Assembly (NCBI RefSeq): GCF_001729765.1
Contig: NZ_CP017181.1
Coordinates: 3,224,001 to 3,288,000, forward strand
Origin: Enterobacter kobei
GTDB lineage: Bacteria > Pseudomonadota > Gammaproteobacteria > Enterobacterales > Enterobacteriaceae
DNA: 64,000 nt
Direction: 5' to 3'
The notes under the pieces are model-generated. The model saw only the letters and a list, made by a program, of their open reading frames with translations, searched no databases and was not told where the DNA came from. This document shows positions 61,135-64,000 of the stretch, one piece after another. Position numbers and translations under genes: made by a program. How positions within the stretch are numbered: position 1 is the stretch's first letter; every line of letters begins with the position of its first letter.

Positions 61135-63276
61135 GTGTCCCGTACTATTATGCTGATCCCTACCGGAACCAGCGTCGGCCTGACCAGCGTCAGCCTTGGC
61201 GTAATCCGTGCTATGGAACGCAAAGGCGTTCGTCTGAGCGTCTTTAAGCCAATCGCCCAGCCTCGTGCCGGTGGCGATGCGCCTGACCAGACCACCACCA
61301 TCGTTCGCAAAAACTCCAATCTGCCAGCGGCTGAACCGCTGAAGATGAGTCACGTTGAGTCGCTGCTCTCCAGCAACCAAAAAGACGTGCTGATGGAAGA
61401 GATCATCGCCAACTACCATGCAAATGCGCAGGACGCAGAAGTGGTGCTGGTTGAAGGTCTGGTCCCGACGCGCAAACACCAGTTTGCTCAGTCTCTGAAC
61501 TTTGAAATCGCGAAAACCCTGAACGCAGAGATCGTTTTCGTCATGTCCCAGGGCACTGATACCCCGGAACAGCTGAACGAGCGTATCGAACTGACACGCA
61601 GCAGCTTCGGTGGCACGAAAAACACCAACATCACCGGCGTGATCGTGAACAAACTGAACGCCCCGGTTGACGATCAGGGCCGTACTCGCCCAGACCTGTC
61701 TGAGATCTTCGACGACTCTTCCAAAGCGAAGGTCATCAAAGTTGATCCGGCTAAACTGCAGGATTCCAGCCCGCTGCCTGTTCTCGGCGCGGTACCCTGG
61801 AGCTTCGATCTGATTGCCACCCGTGCAATCGATATGGCGCGTCACCTGAACGCGACCATCGTTAACGAAGGCGATATCAATACCCGCCGCGTGAAGTCCG
61901 TGACCTTCTGTGCGCGTAGCATTCCGCACATGCTGGAACACTTCCGCGCTGGTTCCCTGCTGGTAACGTCAGCCGATCGTCCTGACGTGCTGGTTGCAGC
62001 GTGTCTGGCGGCGATGAACGGCGTAGAGATCGGTGCCATCCTGCTGACCGGCGCTTACGAGATGGACCCACGCGTGAGCAAGCTGTGCGAACGCGCGTTT
62101 GCCACTGGCCTGCCAGTCTTCATGGTGAATACCAACACCTGGCAGACCTCCCTGAGCCTGCAGAGCTTCAACCTGGAAGTGCCGGTTGATGACCACGAGC
62201 GTATCGAGAAAGTTCAGGAATACGTTGCAGGTTACATCAACGCAGACTGGATCGAATCCCTGACCGCGACCTCCGAGCGCAGCCGCCGTCTGTCTCCTCC
62301 TGCATTCCGTTACCAGCTGACCGAGCTGGCGCGTAAAGCGGGCAAACGCGTTGTTCTGCCAGAAGGTGACGAGCCACGTACCGTTAAAGCGGCGGCTATC
62401 TGTGCAGAGCGCGGCATCGCGACCTGTGTGCTGCTGGGTAACCCGGATGAGATCAACCGCGTTGCGGCGTCTCAGGGCGTTGAGCTGGGTGCGGGCATCG
62501 AAATCGTTGACCCTGAAGTGGTTCGTGAAAGCTACGTTGCCCGTCTGGTTGAACTGCGTAAGAGCAAGGGCATGACCGAAGCCGTTGCGCGCGAGCAGCT
62601 GGAAGACAACGTGGTGCTGGGTACGCTGATGCTGGAGCAGGACGAAGTTGACGGTCTGGTTTCCGGTGCAGTTCACACCACCGCAAACACCATCCGTCCA
62701 CCGCTGCAGCTGATCAAAACCGCACCGGGCAGTTCTCTGGTCTCCTCCGTGTTCTTCATGCTGCTGCCTGAACAGGTTTATGTTTACGGCGACTGCGCGA
62801 TCAACCCGGATCCAACCGCAGAGCAGCTGGCTGAGATCGCTATTCAGTCCGCAGATTCCGCGACTGCCTTCGGCATCGAGCCGCGCGTTGCGATGCTCTC
62901 CTACTCCACCGGTACTTCTGGTGCAGGTAGCGACGTAGAGAAAGTGCGTGAAGCGACCCGTATTGCTCAGGAAAAACGTCCGGATCTGATGATCGACGGC
63001 CCGCTGCAGTACGACGCCGCCGTGATGGCTGACGTGGCAAAATCCAAAGCGCCGAACTCTCCGGTTGCAGGTCGCGCTACCGTGTTCATCTTCCCGGATC
63101 TGAACACCGGTAACACCACCTATAAAGCGGTACAGCGTTCAGCAGACCTGATCTCCATCGGGCCAATGCTGCAGGGTATGCGCAAACCTGTGAACGACCT
63201 GTCCCGTGGTGCGCTGGTTGACGATATCGTCTATACCATCGCGCTGACGGCGATCCAGTCTTCGCAGCAGCAGTAA
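61135..63276 (+). CDS. pta: Phosphate acetyltransferase Pta
   Basis: Interconverts acetyl-CoA and acetyl phosphate. The 713 residues (714 in E. coli) represent the long, regulated form. The N-terminal P-loop-like BioD/CobQ region has [18 protein letters not shown] middle DRTGG domain (about 230-340) and the C-terminal catalytic PTA/PTB domain follow ([50 protein letters not shown]). The start is GTG at 61135 with AGAGGATAAACC before it, as in E. coli. The second IS copy begins 27 nt after the stop. Confidence 0.98.
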   Translation: MSRTIMLIPTGTSVGLTSVSLGVIRAMERKGVRLSVFKPIAQPRAGGDAPDQTTTIVRKNSNLPAAEPLKMSHVESLLSSNQKDVLMEEIIANYHANAQDAEVVLVEGLVPTRKHQFAQSLNFEIAKTLNAEIVFVMSQGTDTPEQLNERIELTRSSFGGTKNTNITGVIVNKLNAPVDDQGRTRPDLSEIFDDSSKAKVIKVDPAKLQDSSPLPVLGAVPWSFDLIATRAIDMARHLNATIVNEGDINTRRVKSVTFCARSIPHMLEHFRAGSLLVTSADRPDVLVAACLAAMNGVEIGAILLTGAYEMDPRVSKLCERAFATGLPVFMVNTNTWQTSLSLQSFNLEVPVDDHERIEKVQEYVAGYINADWIESLTATSERSRRLSPPAFRYQLTELARKAGKRVVLPEGDEPRTVKAAAICAERGIATCVLLGNPDEINRVAASQGVELGAGIEIVDPEVVRESYVARLVELRKSKGMTEAVAREQLEDNVVLGTLMLEQDEVDGLVSGAVHTTANTIRPPLQLIKTAPGSSLVSSVFFMLLPEQVYVYGDCAINPDPTAEQLAEIAIQSADSATAFGIEPRVAMLSYSTGTSGAGSDVEKVREATRIAQEKRPDLMIDGPLQYDAAVMADVAKSKAPNSPVAGRATVFIFPDLNTGNTTYKAVQRSADLISIGPMLQGMRKPVNDLSRGALVDDIVYTIALTAIQSSQQQ

Positions 63277-63288
63277 TTGTAAGGTCTT

Positions 63289-63303
63289 GCCGGATGGCGC
63301 TTC
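63289..63303. repeat. Left half of a REP element split by the second IS
   Basis: GCCGGATGGCG-CTTC is a REP left arm cut at the same position as the one at 53843, just after the four bases corresponding to the loop. The right half lies beyond the window. Confidence 0.75.
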
Positions 63304-64000
63304 GGTATGAACCGGAAACATGGGTAACACTTTAGACCGGATACATGGGTAACAGTTATAACTGGCATAGAAGAGGAGACTCGCTATGCCCTGGACTGAG
63401 ACCCGACCTATGCAACGCCTTGATTTTATCCGTGCCTGCCATGCAGGTACGGACTCCTTCTCCGCGCTTTGCCGTCTTTTTGGCATCAGCCGTAAAACCG
63501 GCTATAAATGGCTTCAGCGTTTTGACCCTTCTGACCTGTCATCTCTCTCGGACCGGTCGCGTGCGCCACGCTCCCACTCCCGGACGGTTCCTGATGATAT
63601 CGCCGGACACCTGACTGCCCTGCGTCAAAAACACCCTGACTGGGGGCCAAAAAAACTGCGGATGTGGTTGCTCAATCATCACGTCGATTTTACCGTACCT
63701 GCCGCCAGCACTATCGGCGATATCCTCAAGCGCGAAGGCCTGGTTCCGGATAAAAAACGAAAACGCAGAACACCAGGCAATCGCCAGCCCCTGACCATCA
63801 TCAGTGAGAACAATCAGGTCTGGAGCGCTGATTTTAAAGGCAAGTTCAGGCTGCTCAGCAGAGAGTACTGCCATCCTTTCACCCTGACCGATAATCACAG
63901 CCGGTATCTGCTCAGCTGCCGGGGAACACACCGTGAGAGTGAACCCTTTGTCAGAGAGTGCCTGACGGATGCGTTCCTGGAATATGGTCTGCCGGAAGTG
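63304..64000 (+). mobile_element. Second IS481-family copy, cut by the window end
   Basis: From GGTATGAACCGG at 63304 the sequence repeats the first copy in the opposite orientation. Translations compared over the shared part show no difference. The terminal repeat pair is at 63311-63330 and 63336-63354 (25-bp period). Only the first 697 bases of the 1292-bp element are visible. Its target duplication is predicted to be CTTC (63300-63303). Confidence 0.92.
63386..64000 (+). CDS. IS481-family transposase, 5' part (3' end outside window)
   Basis: Starts MPWTETRPMQRL after GAGGAG, identical to the product of the copy at 54039-55067. The visible 205 codons include the helix-turn-helix region, the basic linker and the first catalytic Asp (WSADFKGK). 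They stop just before the second catalytic Asp. The heptamer frameshift site is not reached. The opposite orientation to the first copy means both transposase genes point away from the yfbR-pta segment. Confidence 0.93.
   Translation, partial: MPWTETRPMQRLDFIRACHAGTDSFSALCRLFGISRKTGYKWLQRFDPSDLSSLSDRSRAPRSHSRTVPDDIAGHLTALRQKHPDWGPKKLRMWLLNHHVDFTVPAASTIGDILKREGLVPDKKRKRRTPGNRQPLTIISENNQVWSADFKGKFRLLSREYCHPFTLTDNHSRYLLSCRGTHRESEPFVRECLTDAFLEYGLPEV

Noticed and set aside
60024..61319. 431-codon open frame antisense to ackA/pta
   Set aside because: Spans the ackA end and pta start on the opposite strand. Its sequence is explained by the two conserved genes.
53858..64000. True composite transposon carrying yfbR to pta
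   Set aside because: The enclosed genes are in their normal chromosomal order, and each IS has its own REP target, with a separate duplication seen for copy 1. Two independent insertions explain it better.

Overview
This window looks like chromosome from a member of the Enterobacteriaceae. It is closest in style to the Enterobacter cloacae complex and its neighbours (Lelliottia, Leclercia). This rests on near-identity of the proteins to remembered E. coli and Salmonella homologues, on REP-type intergenic palindromes, and on conserved gene order. The order is rcsB-rcsC-gyrA-ubiG-nrdAB-yfaE-glpQT/glpABC-yfaYZ-menFDHBCE-elaBA-rnz-nuoA..N-lrhA-alaA-yfbR..V-ackA-pta. The species assignment is inference; no search was run.

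Layout. 1-6.2 kb: the 3' part of rcsB converges on rcsC (envelope-stress phosphorelay), followed by gyrA, whose quinolone-determining residues Ser83 and Asp87 are wild type. 6.3-11.2 kb: ubiG (ubiquinone) and the aerobic ribonucleotide reductase nrdA-nrdB-yfaE, behind a leader with NrdR-like and DnaA boxes. 11.2-18 kb: the divergent glycerol-3-phosphate regulon glpTQ / glpABC. 18-25.1 kb: yfaY, yfaZ and a tricarboxylate-uptake module (tctDE sensor-regulator diverging from tctCBA), in the place where E. coli K-12 carries other genes, including arn and pmrD. 25.1-32.1 kb: the menaquinone operon menFDHBCE with tight overlaps. 32.2-35.1 kb: elaB, elaA, rnz and a cheV-type chemotaxis gene with a convincing sigma-28 promoter. 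35.1-50.1 kb: the complete 13-gene complex I operon nuoABCDEFGHIJKLMN on the minus strand, then lrhA. 52.6-63.3 kb: alaA, an intact IS481-family element, yfbR, yfbS, hxpA (yfbT), yfbU, yfbV and ackA-pta. The window ends inside a second, inverted copy of the same IS.

Functionally the window is mostly core respiration and central metabolism. GlpABC, UbiG, the Men enzymes and Nuo feed or build the quinone pool; AckA-Pta, AlaA and TctABC handle acetate, pyruvate/alanine and citrate-type acids; Nrd and GyrA serve DNA replication. The unusual content is the IS481-like element. Its two copies sit at the equivalent position of REP palindromes, its ends carry a 25-bp-period tandem repeat, and its transposase frame ends at an A-AAA-AAG heptamer. 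A -1 frameshift there would extend the protein by 47 residues, up to the inner edge of the terminal repeat.

I saw no tRNA, rRNA, CRISPR array, prophage or classical defence system.
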